From contig QVOM02000112.1 of assembly GCA_003586115.2 (NCBI GenBank), positions 106,728,701 to 106,792,700 of the forward strand: a DNA stretch of 64,000 bases, written 5' to 3'. This document shows, one piece after another, positions 53,996-64,000 of this stretch. Source of the DNA: Salvator merianae (taxonomy: Eukaryota; Chordata; Lepidosauria; Squamata; Teiidae). A model generated the notes under the pieces. The model saw only the letters and a list, made by a program, of their open reading frames with translations, was not told the DNA's origin and made no database searches. A program made the translations under genes and the position numbers. Position 1 is the first letter of the stretch. Each line of letters starts with the position of its first letter.

Positions 53996-55149
53996 CTGAG
54001 GACAACACTTGAGTCTGGACCATCTGCTTGGGAAATCCATGGGCTTCAGTGTGGAACTACACAAGCATACAGTTTTTCCACACTGAATCCAACAGGGGGA
54101 ATTAACATTGACCTCAGAACTGGCGTGAACAGACTCTACCCTTCTCTGCCCCCACACTACCTTCCACCAGCTGCTTTACTACACAAAGGTGGCTGTGAAT
54201 CTGAAAAGGAGCTAGGAGAGATTTCCCAGCCTTTTTTGACCCCACTGGCAGAAGAAGCAAGTGAAAGGAAATGGAGAAAAAGGTGAAGCAAGGAAGAAGT
54301 GGGGAACAATGATGCTGCCCCTATAGAATGCCCACAAGGCCTGACAATTGGGCAAGAGGGAAATGGAAACCACCCCAAATAGTTCCTGCATGACCACACC
54401 TTCAAAATTAAAACAAACTAATGGCTGAAACGGCCTCAGAGTTGACAAAATCTGATTAAAGGATAGTTCTTTTTCTGCCAGAATAGTCCACAAAAGAAAC
54501 GGAAAGGCAAATTAAAGTGTAAGCTCTCAAAACTGAAAACGGACTGAAGAAGAATTAAGGTAAAGATGTGACCACGGCCTTGGAGTTGACTATTAAGTCA
54601 CCTCTTTTTGTATATCTGCTGGCTGTAAGTTGATTTCCTGTTTAATTCAGTTTGCATAAAACAAAAGATCTCACTACTCAAGTGTTGCCCTCAGACTGAG
54701 GAAGCAGTAGCAAACATCCCCCAAGCGCCGCAGAACAGGGCAACAGGCATTTGAACCACAGCACAGGCAGGGTGGAGAGTAGAGGGGTCTGGCTTTGGTT
54801 GCCAAGCCTCCTTGCAGGCTCCCAGGAAGAATTATCTTCCTTACCCTGCTTCCTGCTTCCAGTGAGGCTACCTGCTTGGGAAAGCAAGGCAAGGCGGCCT
54901 CCCTCAAGAGGGAGATGAGGGGAGGCATTGTTGTAGCCCCACAAACCTTCTTGTATGCTCTTAAAAAATTCTCCTCCTCCTCTTTCCTCTTTCGGCACTC
55001 AGCTGATGTTTAAGAAAAGGAAGGAAAAACGGAGGTGAAATGGGGCAAACAGCTGAAAGTTTTGTAAAGGAACTTTAACGCTAATACACATCCTCACATC
55101 AGTACAGCAGCAGATTTCAGAAACTGACTGCAAACTTTCCATGCTAGAA
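53996..55149. other. No recognised gene or repeat
   Basis: About 1.15 kb unassigned. Several frames of 72-108 residues have no domain. Confidence 0.4.
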
Positions 55150-55860
55150 AGGGCGAAAGCACCCATAGGCAGCTTCTGCACGGGAATTCAGAGGAAGTCT
55201 TCTGAATTAAGAGGAGCAAGCGCTCCCCTTAAAGTGGTAGTGTGCTGTCTGCATGATGCTTGATGTCCCTGTCAAAATCGCAGCAAGGAAATCCCAAGGT
55301 GTGATTTTGATGTGTAGAGAAGCCTTTCTGCCATGATTCTGACATGGGAAGAGGGAAGCTGCCTCTCCCTCCCTCCCTCCCTCCCTCTCTCTGCCCCTCC
55401 CCCCCCCCCAAGACAAGTTTCTTTACTTGGAAGAATGAGGGAAAGATAGCCTCGCCTCTCCTGGATCAAAATCACAGCTGATCCTGACGTGGGGGGAGGA
55501 AGCATCCCCCACCTGTCAAATTCTGCCTGGGGATTTCCTTGCTGTGATGTTGACAAGTGGAGGGAGGGACACCCTGCTGACAGAGTTGAAGCAGGGGAAT
55601 TCCCAGCTTTGAATCTGATGATGGGGGTGTGGGGGAGTCAAATGCAGAGAATGGTCCCATGTTCTGCAACACAAACACCTTAGTGGCACTTACTGTGGCA
55701 TGGTGGAGGAAGAGCGTTGTGTCCGTGCAGATGCTGTGCTCTTCCTCTGTACTGAATACTCAATGAGGGGGCAGTGCCCTGCTTTTGTGGATCCAAGGTG
55801 CCATCAAGGTGCCATGCAGATCCAGCTATAGTAAGAAGTTGGCCATGTTCGGTGCAGTGA
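55150..55860. mobile_element. Family E-like repeat, copy 4, with CCCT microsatellite
   Basis: Repeated phrases such as AAATCCCAAGGTGTGATTTTGA, GATTTCCTTGCTGTGATGTTGA and TCCCAGCTTTGAATCTGA suggest several divergent internal units that resemble family E text. A CCCT run lies at 55367-55390. The boundaries are approximate. Confidence 0.35.
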
Positions 55861-56775
55861 ATTTGAGCCTAATGTGTCATCACTTCCAGCATTCGTGCAC
55901 ATGATGGCAAAGTGTCCAGAGAGCTGTTCAAAGAGGATTACAGTGAGAGTGTGTCAGCAGATGACTGGGGCAGTATGGAGGCGGATCGGGGTAGATCTGA
56001 CTGTCCAGATCTCTGGCTGTCCTAACATTTGGATGTCCAGGTATCTGGGTGCTGGGGGTGGGGGAGGGGTATGCCTTAGGCATCTGTGTAGTTGCTGTCT
56101 CGGCAAATATTTTCTTCATTTCTGTGGATTACCTGAATAGAACTTACGGACTACATTCCAGGAAATGGAGCTCCACAGCTTATAGTATGGAAATCTGTCA
56201 TAGTTAGATTCAAAGACAATCCATTCAGACACAGTGATGATGATGTGTGGATTGGGACCACCAGAGCACTGGGGAAGGAGAATGTTTTGATTGGAAACCT
56301 CCTTCTGGTCTCCCCAAACCGCATTTTGATATGTAGAATTTTTCTGGAAATTAAAAGGAAGCTTCCAATCCGAGCCTTACCCTTGTCCCTCTACAGTTGT
56401 GGAAGATCTTGGTCAGCTTCTACTTCCCAGGCTTCATCCAAAACATTACTTTCAAGGTTTACATTAACACTCAATATTTCATCTGCATATTTGTGTCCAA
56501 CAGATTTTCTCAGATTCATTTATATATATACAGATTAGATATATAAGAGGCAGAAAGGACTAAGAAAGAGTGAAGACAAATAGCACACATTGAATAGGTG
56601 GCACATGGCCATTGCAGAATCCTCTGATAATGTCGTCTTGTTGGCTTTTATAAACTCTCCTGAGGAAGTTAAGACCAAGGAGAGTGAGAAAGTTAAACAG
56701 ATGTGGTTTAATTTGTTTTGCACTATCAGTTTAGCTTAGGAGCAAGTTCTGATGCAATTTAAACAACCCTTTTAA
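55861..56775. other. No recognised gene or repeat
   Basis: About 0.9 kb unassigned. Short TA-rich stretch at 56519-56545. ATCTGGGTGCTGGGGG follows two CCAGATCTCTGG/CCAGGTATCTGG phrases at 56010-56050. Confidence 0.45.
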
Positions 56776-56783
56776 TGTCAAAG

Positions 56784-57005
56784 GGTGCATCCACATGCAG
56801 TAAAACAAAAAGTATTTCAAAAGCATTTTACAGGTGGTAGTAGCCACATGCTGGTGTTTCCATTCCACCTCTAATCCACATTAAAGGTCTGGAAATGCAT
56901 TTTTCTGGCCTTTAATGTGGATTAGAGGCAGGATGGAAACACAAGCTGTGCAGTTTTGCCACATGCCACATTTGAACGACATTCTTTAAAAATGTAAGTG
57001 AATGC
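56784..57005. mobile_element. Family C miniature element, copy 5
   Basis: The left end GGTGCATCCACATGCAG and right end AAGTGAATGC pair weakly. The centre has CCTCTAATCCACATTAAAGG and CCTTTAATGTGGATTAGAGG, a perfect 20-base inverted pair. GTCAAAG occurs directly outside both ends (56777-56783, 57007-57013), compatible with an 8 bp hAT duplication differing at one base. Confidence 0.7.
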
Positions 57006-57298
57006 AGTCAAAGTAAAACTTTTGTCTTAGCTGCACAAAATAGGGTTTTAGCAGATTAAAAAAAATAGATTTGTTCTGATTAATAAATGCTCACATTTGA
57101 AGTAGTCAGACGGAGCTTGTCACATGGTTTTTCAGGCTCCAGAAACACATGTGATATATTCGCAGCAGCTAACTTCGAGGTAGCCCAGCCCAACCCCGCC
57201 TTCCTGGAACAATGAAATATGATTGGATGTGTCAGTCACTTGGTTTGTTTTCTGTTTGTTTGCTCCAGCACCCATTAACTCTTTCATGTCGAGACTAG

Positions 57299-57646
57299 GT
57301 GCCTGTTCACACTTTACCCGTAGTGAGCGATGAGACGCTCACTGGGTAAGTACATTTGCACAGCTCCACTGCCATTGTTCACAGCTTGACTGGGAGCAGC
57401 AGCATCGCTCCCAGTCAGCAGTGTTTGCACCTTCTTCCGGGTGCAAACGCTGTGAGCAGGCCGCACAGCATGGCTGCAGCTGCACAGTTACATGCTGCAT
57501 CCCCAACCGCCACAGCCACTGTCACGGCAGTTGAGCTGGCATCCTCACTGTAAGTGCTGAAAGCCTGGTACAGGGTAGTTCCGGCCCTCACAGTGCAGAT
57601 GGCCACCATGCATGGTGTCTTTTACAGGCTAGAGTGGTACAGGCCC
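57299..57646 (+). mobile_element. Family B PIF/Harbinger-like MITE, 348 bp
   Basis: It starts GTGCCTGTTCACACTTTACC and ends GTACAGGCCC. TAG flanks both sides (57296-57298, 57647-57649). Inner hairpins include AGTGAGCGATGAGACGCTCACT, CTGGGAGCAGCAGCATCGC with CTCCCAG, and GCACCTTCTTCCGGGTGC. Confidence 0.85.
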
Positions 57647-57649
57647 TAG

Positions 57650-58599
57650 GACTGGGAGGGTAGTACAGGAAAAACAGGCTTGCTGGAAAATGGGAAGGGG
57701 GAGGACAAGAGAGCTTAAGTGCTGGAGTGCAAATTATGTTGGGTTGCTCCAGGCATGCTTGCTCACTCACTGCAGTTAAGGGAAGCAGGACAGCCTTCCT
57801 TTAGCAGGCTTATAGCAGGCTGATCCACTACCTATCTGCAGCAAGTACAGACATGTTCATGGAGAAACTCAATGTGTGCTGATTGGTCTTTATTGTTTTA
57901 ATGGAATGTCTTCTAATCCTACCCAGGGACAGCCTCTGCCTCTGAAAATCTGGAGGTTGGACACACCAAAGAAACAGCAACCAACTATAAGGGACAAAAC
58001 ACATTTTTTCCCAGTGGAAATAACGGACTCTGCAGGAATCACAGATTTGAGGGTAGATAATGCAGCACTGGAGTGTATGGTCAGTTTTTATGTGATCAGT
58101 TTTTATGTGGAGGTTGATCAAAAGCAAGGCAAAACTTGCATCTAGCTAGGCCCTTTAGGAACATCTGCACATACACTATAGGTACACACTACAGGGATTA
58201 ATCCTGGCCTGGGCAAAACACCTGAGCTGGGATTGTGGTGAGTGGTACAGTGTGGTTGGTGGCTGTCTGCACGATGGCCAGTCTACCTTAGCTTAGCTTT
58301 GAAGCTGGGGAACAAAGGTTCCCTGACTTTGAAGCTGTAGGACAGGGACATGTCCCTGGCCCCGGAAGTGCCCCTGTAAGTGCCTCACTTTCCACAGCCC
58401 AATGAAATGGGGCCCAGCTCATTCGTCCTGCTGCTTGGTAGTGCATGGTAGTGTCAAGAACTGAGACTTGAGTCAGGCCTGCATTAGGACTCCTTTAGAG
58501 CAGTCCCTGGGCACAGATTCTGCACCCAGCAGCAGGAGAGGCATGGGGGCTGTGTGGCCATCACATACCATGAAAGTCTGTGGCCTACTGTAGTGTGTG
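57650..58599. other. Mostly unassigned; possible F-like block at 58.15-58.44 kb
   Basis: GGCCCTTTAGGAACATCTGC at 58150 resembles a PIF/Harbinger-like end. GGAACAAAGGTTCC and CTTTGAAGCTGTAGG resemble family F interior text in reverse. No right end was found. Confidence 0.35.
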
Positions 58600-58972
58600 A
58601 TGGTGTGCAGGCAAGACAAGGGGAAGTATTTTTTCACCCAGAGGGTCATTGGTCTATGGAATTTATTACTGAAAGAGGTGGTAGCAGCAATCAGCCTGGA
58701 TAGCTTTAAGAAGGAATTGGACAGATTCATGGAGGTCAGGTGTATCAGTGGCTGCTAGAATGGATGTCTAGGTATTGCCTCCAGGTTGGAAAGACAAGAC
58801 AGGATGCTTCTAAAGACCATTTGCAGAGAGTCAAGAGCAGGTGAAGGTTTTGCCTTTTTATTCTGCGTGAGATGCCTAGAAGCAATTGGTGGGCCACTGT
58901 GTGAGACATAGTGCTGGACTAGATGGGCCATGGCCTCATCCATCAAGGCTCCTCTTATGTTCTTATGCATCC
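58600..58972 (+). mobile_element. CR1 LINE 3' end (type b), uninterrupted reference copy
   Basis: GGGGAAGTATTTTTTCACCC, AGAAGGAATTGGACAGATTC and GCTGCTAGAATGGATGTCTA, then AGCAATTGGTGGGCCACTGT and GGACTAGATGGGCCATGGCC, ending TCTTATGTTCTTATG. It supplies the unbroken sequence that shows where the 8040-9317 element inserted into its sister copy. Confidence 0.9.
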
Positions 58973-60095
58973 AATGCATATCTTGCATTGCAAGAAGACT
59001 GTGTGGATATTGCTATTTTTTTCCTTTCATTGAAATAAATGGGAAGGTCTCCTACATTTCTAACTGTAGGATATCTCTTATGTTTTCTTAAATCAGGCAA
59101 AGAATATTACCATTATTATCCAGGATAGTTTATTCTTGTAGTACAGACATTCTTACTAATTTGAGCACTTAAAATCTATGTGTTTTCACATACATTCCCC
59201 AAACAACTATCTTGGTCCAGGGAAAACAAACCTCTTTTCCCTAGAAAATTTGATTGTCATCACTAAATTTCATAGATGGCAACTTCTAACCTGAAATTAA
59301 CATGATTTTGTCTATGAAAAGGAAGTGTTGGCAGTTCTAAGTAGCTTCTGAAGTACTCATCACTAATATGAAGCTGACTGGAGTGAAGACATAAATTTTA
59401 AAGATATTCATCTTTAGAGCTTGCAAGTCTCTTATTAGTATGCAGATAGCGTTACTAAAATTTCAAGCTGTATACTGTATTATGAACCAGCCTTTTAAGC
59501 TGTTTAATTTCATTTTCTCAGTATTTAGTAAGTGGAATAGAAGAGCTTGAATGGCAACTCACCAGCTGGATGTAGCTCCTGTTTAGGCAAGGTTTCTCAA
59601 CTTCAAATATGAAGATGGAACAGATGGAAGCAGGCCAGGTTGAAACATATGGAATTCCAGTTCAGGCATCAGTTTTGAAAGAAACCATTCTCCTAAACTT
59701 TTTTCCCACCTCTCATGACTTTTGAAAAATAGTAACAACAGTGAGAAAAACCTCCCAAGTGTGTGGTCTTCCAAAGCATGAAGAAGAAAGTAGATACTTT
59801 ACAGGTTTATTTATTTGTTTATTTATTTATTTTGAAATGCAGCTCCAGCCCTATCATTAGATAGAGGGCACCGCCATCACCTGCTTTAGTCAGAAGGTTC
59901 TACAAACAAAAAACTGATGTAAAAGAACTGGGGACAGCATTGTGAAATGCACTTGGAGAGAAAATCATATATTTGACCAGCCCACTGTTTTCTTAGAAAA
60001 AGGCAGTCTACCATCTATAGGAAATTTGGATTCACTTTTGTAGCTCAGGGTACAGGGAAAACAGCAATTTGCAATTTTAAAAGGGCTTTATTTAT
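58973..60095. other. No recognised gene; TTTA microsatellite near 59.8 kb
   Basis: 59803-59832 is a TTTA-type run. The rest, AT-rich, shows no match. Confidence 0.45.
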
Positions 60096-60420
60096 GGCCT
60101 TTTTATACTGACCAGCCTAGATATAATTATATCATTCTAAGCTGCTCAAGACCCAGTGGCGCAGCAGCCATTCACACTTGCTAAAACAGCCCTCTACCAG
60201 ACCTCCAGCTCTTGCAGTGTGAATGCATGTCTGTTCACCATGACTGCAGCTGTGCCAATGTCCAACCGTTGCCATGGCAATCAGGTACATGGTGCATGAG
60301 TGTGCAGCCACAGCCATGACTGGGCTGTGCTGCGCTGCCCCACCCGCTCGCAGCATTCACATCCAGACAAGAGTGCAAACGCTACTGACCAGGAGCATTC
60401 CAGATGGACAGTGTTATAGC
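60096..60420 (-). mobile_element. Family B element in reverse, left part
   Basis: It starts GGCCTTTTTATACTGACC, then CTGCTCAAGACCCAGTGG, CATTCACACTTGC and CAGCCACAGCCATGACTGG, the complement of the family B 3' half. The expected other end is missing, and family F-like text takes over at about 60420. Confidence 0.6.
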
Positions 60421-60720
60421 TGCCCATAACTAGTCCTCCAGCTTCCAAAGTTGCAGGGTGGAGGTGGGATTTTGGTGGTGTACTGTAAATGGTTCATTTC
60501 TGGAGCTGCTTCTGGAGCTTGTTGGATGGTTGGGACAGCCCACAACTCATGAACACTCGGGAGACACTTTAAAGGGGTCTCCCATTGGAGCGCTCTCTGA
60601 TGTGAATTTTGCACTGTGAACTGCTCCAGGCTAAAGGTCCATGAGGCCTCTGGTTTTACTGTGTGGATTCTGTGTTCCCAGTGGCCACTAATACAGTCCT
60701 AATGGACCATGTGGAAGCTG
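60421..60720. mobile_element. Family F-like block
   Basis: CTCCAGCTTCCAAAGTTGC, GAACACTCGGGAGACACTTT and CATTGGAGCGCTCTCTGATG resemble F text. The right limit is unknown. Confidence 0.4.
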
Positions 60721-60800
60721 CTGGTTGGTTCCTTGTACTGAAACCATTTATATCTACAAGCTATCCAATTGAAGGGGCCAAGATTAAAAGAAGTGACAAA

Positions 60801-61338
60801 GGGTGTTTTCGCATTTACAAGAAAAGAACAGAATAATTAGCAGGCTTCAGGGAGGTGAAGACGAAATCCAGTGAGTACCATTCGCACCTGTCAGGAATGG
60901 AAGACTGCAAGCTGACCAGCAGGGGGAGCAGTGCAAATGGGAATGCACTAGGCAGGAAGTGATGTCAGCAACCATAGAGCTACGACTTTGAAGTCAGAGC
61001 AGCTCCTTTCGCAGTTGTCTTTGAAACGGCAGCCAAGCTGTGAAGCTGAAATTGCAAACCAGGTTGCGAAGCATCAGACAGCGCCTGCACAGCTCCACCG
61101 GCCCCTCGCTGCCACCATTTCAAACCCGGAAGTAGTGCAAACAGAGTTCCTCTGATCTACACCTGATCACACAAGTCATATTCAAGACTGCAATTTACTG
61201 CACCAGCCTTACTCAGCTTCAGGTGAGCATCAGGTGGACTTAGGTGAATTTCAAGGCTGGTGCTTCCATTTGAAAGTGCGAAAGCACCTGACTAGTGAGT
61301 GGACAGGAACGTTCCTCTTGCAAAGTGCGAACAGGCCC
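60801..61338. mobile_element. PIF/Harbinger-like element, 538 bp, homologue of 52600-53176
   Basis: The left end GGGTGTTTTCGCATTTAC and right end GTGCGAACAGGCCC pair. AAA flanks both sides (60798-60800, 61339-61341). Shared blocks with 52600: GACCAGCAGGGGGAGCAGTG, CGGCAGCCAAGCTG, CACCATTTCAAACCCGGAAG, AGTGCGAAAGCACC and GGACAGGAACGTTCC. It is less CpG-rich than its homologue, as expected of an older copy. Confidence 0.85.
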
Positions 61339-61445
61339 AAATAGACCCAGACTGTTCTGGTAAGTTGTAGTAAGTTTGGCTTACCTATAATTAGCTTGAA
61401 ACTGACCTCCTGTTGGCTTCATACAAATGAAGGTGTGGGTTCTTA

Positions 61446-61883
61446 GGTCCTGTTCACCTTTAGTTGCTAGTGAGCATGCAGATGCTCACTAGTGAAGTGT
61501 GTTCGCACTCCATGGTGGCCATAGCATCTGGGAGCATTTCCAGCTGCTCCCAGCTTCTACTAGCTGTGGACAACAAAATTGTTGTCCACAACTTGACCAG
61601 AAGCAGCTGGATTGCTCCCGGTCAGGAGTGTTTGCACCGATTTCTCTGTGCGGACACTGTGAATAGGTAGTGTAGCGCTGTGTGATTGCAGCTGCACAGT
61701 CATGCACAGTGTCCTCAATCACTATGGCAATGGCTGGATGTTTCCACAGCCACTGTCATGGCGAGCAGATGTGCATTTGCACTGCGAGTGCTGCAGGTCT
61801 GGTACAGGGCCATTCTAGCACTCACAGTGCAAATGACCACTACACCACTGGGTCTTGAGCAGCTGGTCTGTGCAAAAAGGCCC
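61446..61883 (+). mobile_element. Family B PIF/Harbinger-like MITE, 438 bp
   Basis: It starts GGTCCTGTTCACCTTTAG and ends GTGCAAAAAGGCCC. TTA flanks both sides (61443-61445, 61884-61886). Hairpins: CTAGTGAGCATGCAGATGCTCACTAG (part), CAACAAAATTGTTGTCCACA with CTGTGGACAACAAAATTG, and CACTGCGAGTGCTG with AGCACTCACAGTG. It is the fullest family B copy. No coding capacity. Confidence 0.87.
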
Positions 61884-62119
61884 TTAGACACCATTCATAC
61901 CTGAAAACGCTTCAGAAAAATCTCCTTTGTATAATTCCCATCTCTTGCTGGATGTTTGGCAATACACCAGCTGCTTGAAACTCACAAGTTTATTACTAAT
62001 AATAATGAATGAGCATTTGTGAAATTCTCTCATTATTCAACACTGCAAATGGCAAGAGTTGCCTCTGAATTGTGTATCCAACAGTTAGCGCTAATAACCA
62101 GTACTTTCATGGGGACTTT

Positions 62120-62227
62120 GGGTGATTCTGCACTGGTTGGTATACAGATCCAGCAAGTGTACTAGACGCCTCCCTTCCACACACTGGTACGGCCTGGTCT
62201 GGTATATCAGCCAGTGCAAAATTGCCC
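62120..62227. mobile_element. Family H MITE, 108 bp
   Basis: The left end GGGTGATTCTGCACTGG and the complemented right end GGGCAATTTTGCACTGGC form terminal repeats. TTT flanks both sides (62117-62119, 62228-62230). It is nearly all inverted repeat (GGTTGGTATAC left, GGTATATCAGCC right). It gives the layout for the interrupted copy at 10005. Confidence 0.75.
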
Positions 62228-62230
62228 TTT

Positions 62231-62960
62231 GTTTTTTCACTGGAGGGCAGAAAAAGACAGATTTCTCATTCCCTTCAGAAGTTTCTATATTCTTGTCGAA
62301 ATGCTGGGAAAAGGCTCTGACAAGTTCTGGTAAATGAAGTTATAACAAAATGCCCTGTTTGAACAAATTCATTTCTACAAAGTAGGAATAGTGTGTGTTG
62401 TTTATACAAACATTGTACCAATGGCCCACAAGAAAAGGTGTGCGCCACATGATTTTGTGGAATGCTTGCACCAGAGATATAAAATTCATCCTATCCCAAT
62501 CTGTTCATACATATATAAGCAGATTCTTGGGTTCTTGCTTTTCAGTGATTATTCTAGAGGACATATAATCTGCAGTGCATTATGATTAGAAATCAGAATA
62601 TGTCCTATTATAGCAGCTATACTCTTTGCCATCTCCTTCATACAACCAGAAACAGGAGAAAAAAATCCTAATTAAATGCAATAAAAAAATTAAAGAATTA
62701 ATATTTGTTTATATTTGTTTTTTTATAACGGCCTTTCCTTTTTTTAAAAAAAGTACAGAATATAAAAATAGCAATATAATATTAAATAAATAAGATAGTA
62801 AAAAACTATAAAAACATGTTCAAAACATCATTAAAATAAAAATGGTCAGTGTGTGGCAATGTGGGAAGAAATGGAGAGCTTTTCAGACTCCAGCAAATAT
62901 CATCATATTATTAATTTCACATTTGTTTAGTGCAATGGAACGAATGGGAGAACTAACACA
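62231..62960. other. No recognised gene or repeat
   Basis: AT-rich, with T/A low complexity at 62680-62830. Confidence 0.45.
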
Positions 62961-63472
62961 GGCCATTTCTGCATTTTCCTTCTGTAAGGCAGACCAGAGC
63001 AGGTTGCCCTGACCCGGGATATGCGACCCATCCCATACTGAGGTGGGTTGCCACTGGAGCGCGACAGGGCTTATCCACATTTTGGACAGTCAGAGCTGTC
63101 CCAGCCTGGCCACTGACTCTGAAGGCTGGACATCCACCATGATAGCAGTCAGGGAACCATCTGGTTGCTTCCATGGTAACCAGGGATGTGGCATGTGACT
63201 GCACAGATGTGGCCACACCACGACTGTGCAGCTGCAACTGCAGCCGTGCCATGCCATGCTGCACAGTGTTCAAACCTGAAGTAGGTGCAAACGTTGCACA
63301 CCGGGAGCAGTCCAGCTGCTCCCGCTACAGCTGTGAAGAACGATTTTGTGCTCCACAGCTAGAAGCAATCAGGAGTGGTCATAGCCTACTCCTGTTAGGG
63401 CCTCCACACAGCGCTGATGCACTTCACTATTGAGCGTGCAGACACTCATTAATGAAAAGTGCGAACAGGCCC
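62961..63472 (-). mobile_element. Family B element in reverse with an A/F-like left part
   Basis: The right portion (GCACTTCACTATTGAGCGTG, CATTAATGAAAAGTGCGAAC, AGGCCC) is the complement of the family B start. CCATGGTAACCAGGGATGTG and GCTGCAACTGCAGCC fit its centre. The left end GGCCATTTCTGCATTTTCC is closer to family A/F ends. Flanks ACA and TAT do not match, so this may be a composite. Confidence 0.55.
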
Positions 63473-64000
63473 TATGTTTCCAGTGCATCATAAAACAGCC
63501 CACAGAGGAATCACACAGCTGGAAGGGGAGTTTCCTTGCAGCGGCATTCTCCTGATGGTGGAAGCCAAGGTAAGAAGACAGAAATATACCGCTGCAGCTT
63601 TTGCCCCTGTGCCAACTCCCAGGGTGCTTGCTCCAAGACTCCACGCAAAAGGGTGCATGCATATGCAGCCCTAGCCTGATACCTCTTTTTGTTTATCTGT
63701 TGTGGACAATTGAAATTGTAAGATATTTCTTCCCTCCTTCTCCTTTCTTCTTTCCTTAATTTATTTCCCCAGCATGTAGTGAGACATGCTTATACAACAG
63801 TAAGGAAAATTCAGCAGAAAGTCATAAGAAACATCAGATTTTAGAAATAAGTCAGCACTGTGATTTTGTATGCTCTGTTAATCGATGTCAGGACATATGA
63901 TTGCCAAACATAAGAGCAAGTCATTTAAGGTTTTAGCGTCAGTGCATACAGGAAATTAGTTATAGATAGAGATCTGATATCATTTACAAAAGTACCTAAA
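63473..64000. other. No recognised gene or repeat
   Basis: No family match. A pyrimidine-rich stretch lies at 63728-63760. Confidence 0.45.

Noticed and set aside
49890..55860. Family E as a well-defined transposon
   Set aside because: Shared phrases are real but ends and duplications could not be set, so the copies are listed only at low confidence.
56784..57005. Conserved regulatory hairpin or microRNA precursor from the 20-base inverted pair
   Set aside because: The same pair occurs in other family C copies, so it is part of a dispersed transposon rather than a unique gene.

Overview
The window looks like nuclear DNA of a reptile, most likely a squamate (lizard or gecko). It carries CR1 LINEs ending in ATTCTATG-type octamers, many L2-clade LINE tails with the 'GCCCTGAGA...' end, an L1 tail, a tRNA-derived SINE, a Ty3/Gypsy fragment, and very many short inverted-repeat DNA transposons. 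Gene density is that of a large vertebrate genome. Species cannot be fixed from this sequence alone. Nothing suggests a bacterial, plasmid or viral replicon.

I find no intact host gene. The only host-like coding trace is a frameshifted RING-finger remnant of TRIM type at 20.9-21.1 kb on the minus strand. The longest open frames are either LINE reverse-transcriptase pieces (17.7 and 32.7 kb) or chance frames inside inverted-repeat elements. The window is therefore probably intergenic or intronic.

Layout. 0-8 kb: miniature DNA transposons of several families, with L2 and CR1 tails. 8.0-9.3 kb: a CpG-rich 1.28 kb palindromic element inserted precisely into a CR1 3' end and itself carrying a 180 bp element. 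10.0-10.8 kb: a likely three-level nest of miniature elements. 12-17 kb: further miniature elements and one L2 tail. 17.6-19.5 kb: rearranged CR1, with an RT piece upstream of ORF1 esterase and endonuclease remnants and the CR1 3' end. 23.1-24.3 kb: antisense L1 tails, then a compound purine microsatellite at 24.5 kb. 26.8 kb: a Tigger-like element. 32.6-33.7 kb: a CR1 3' end with a long open RT C-terminus, followed at once by a hAT-type element holding a GC-rich minisatellite. 34.7-35.9 kb: an unusual array whose core motif alternates in orientation. 37.4-40.4 kb: L2, the 3' half of a Ty3/Gypsy element with its LTR, and antisense CR1. 41-64 kb: more PIF/Harbinger-like and hAT-like miniature elements, CR1, L2 and SINE copies, plus an AT-rich foldback at 46.9-47.3 kb.

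The most coherent signal is a set of inverted-repeat elements whose ends resemble GGGCC(T/C)-(T/G)TTC-(G/A/T)CAC. Ten of these copies are flanked by exact 3 bp target duplications (AAG, AAA, ATA, GAT, TTG, TAG, TTA, AGT), and two more differ at one base. This fits PIF/Harbinger-derived MITEs. They are often nested in one another, which gives a relative order of insertion. I found no transposase gene for them in the window. Family letters (A-L) are my own labels and rest on comparison by eye between copies in this window.
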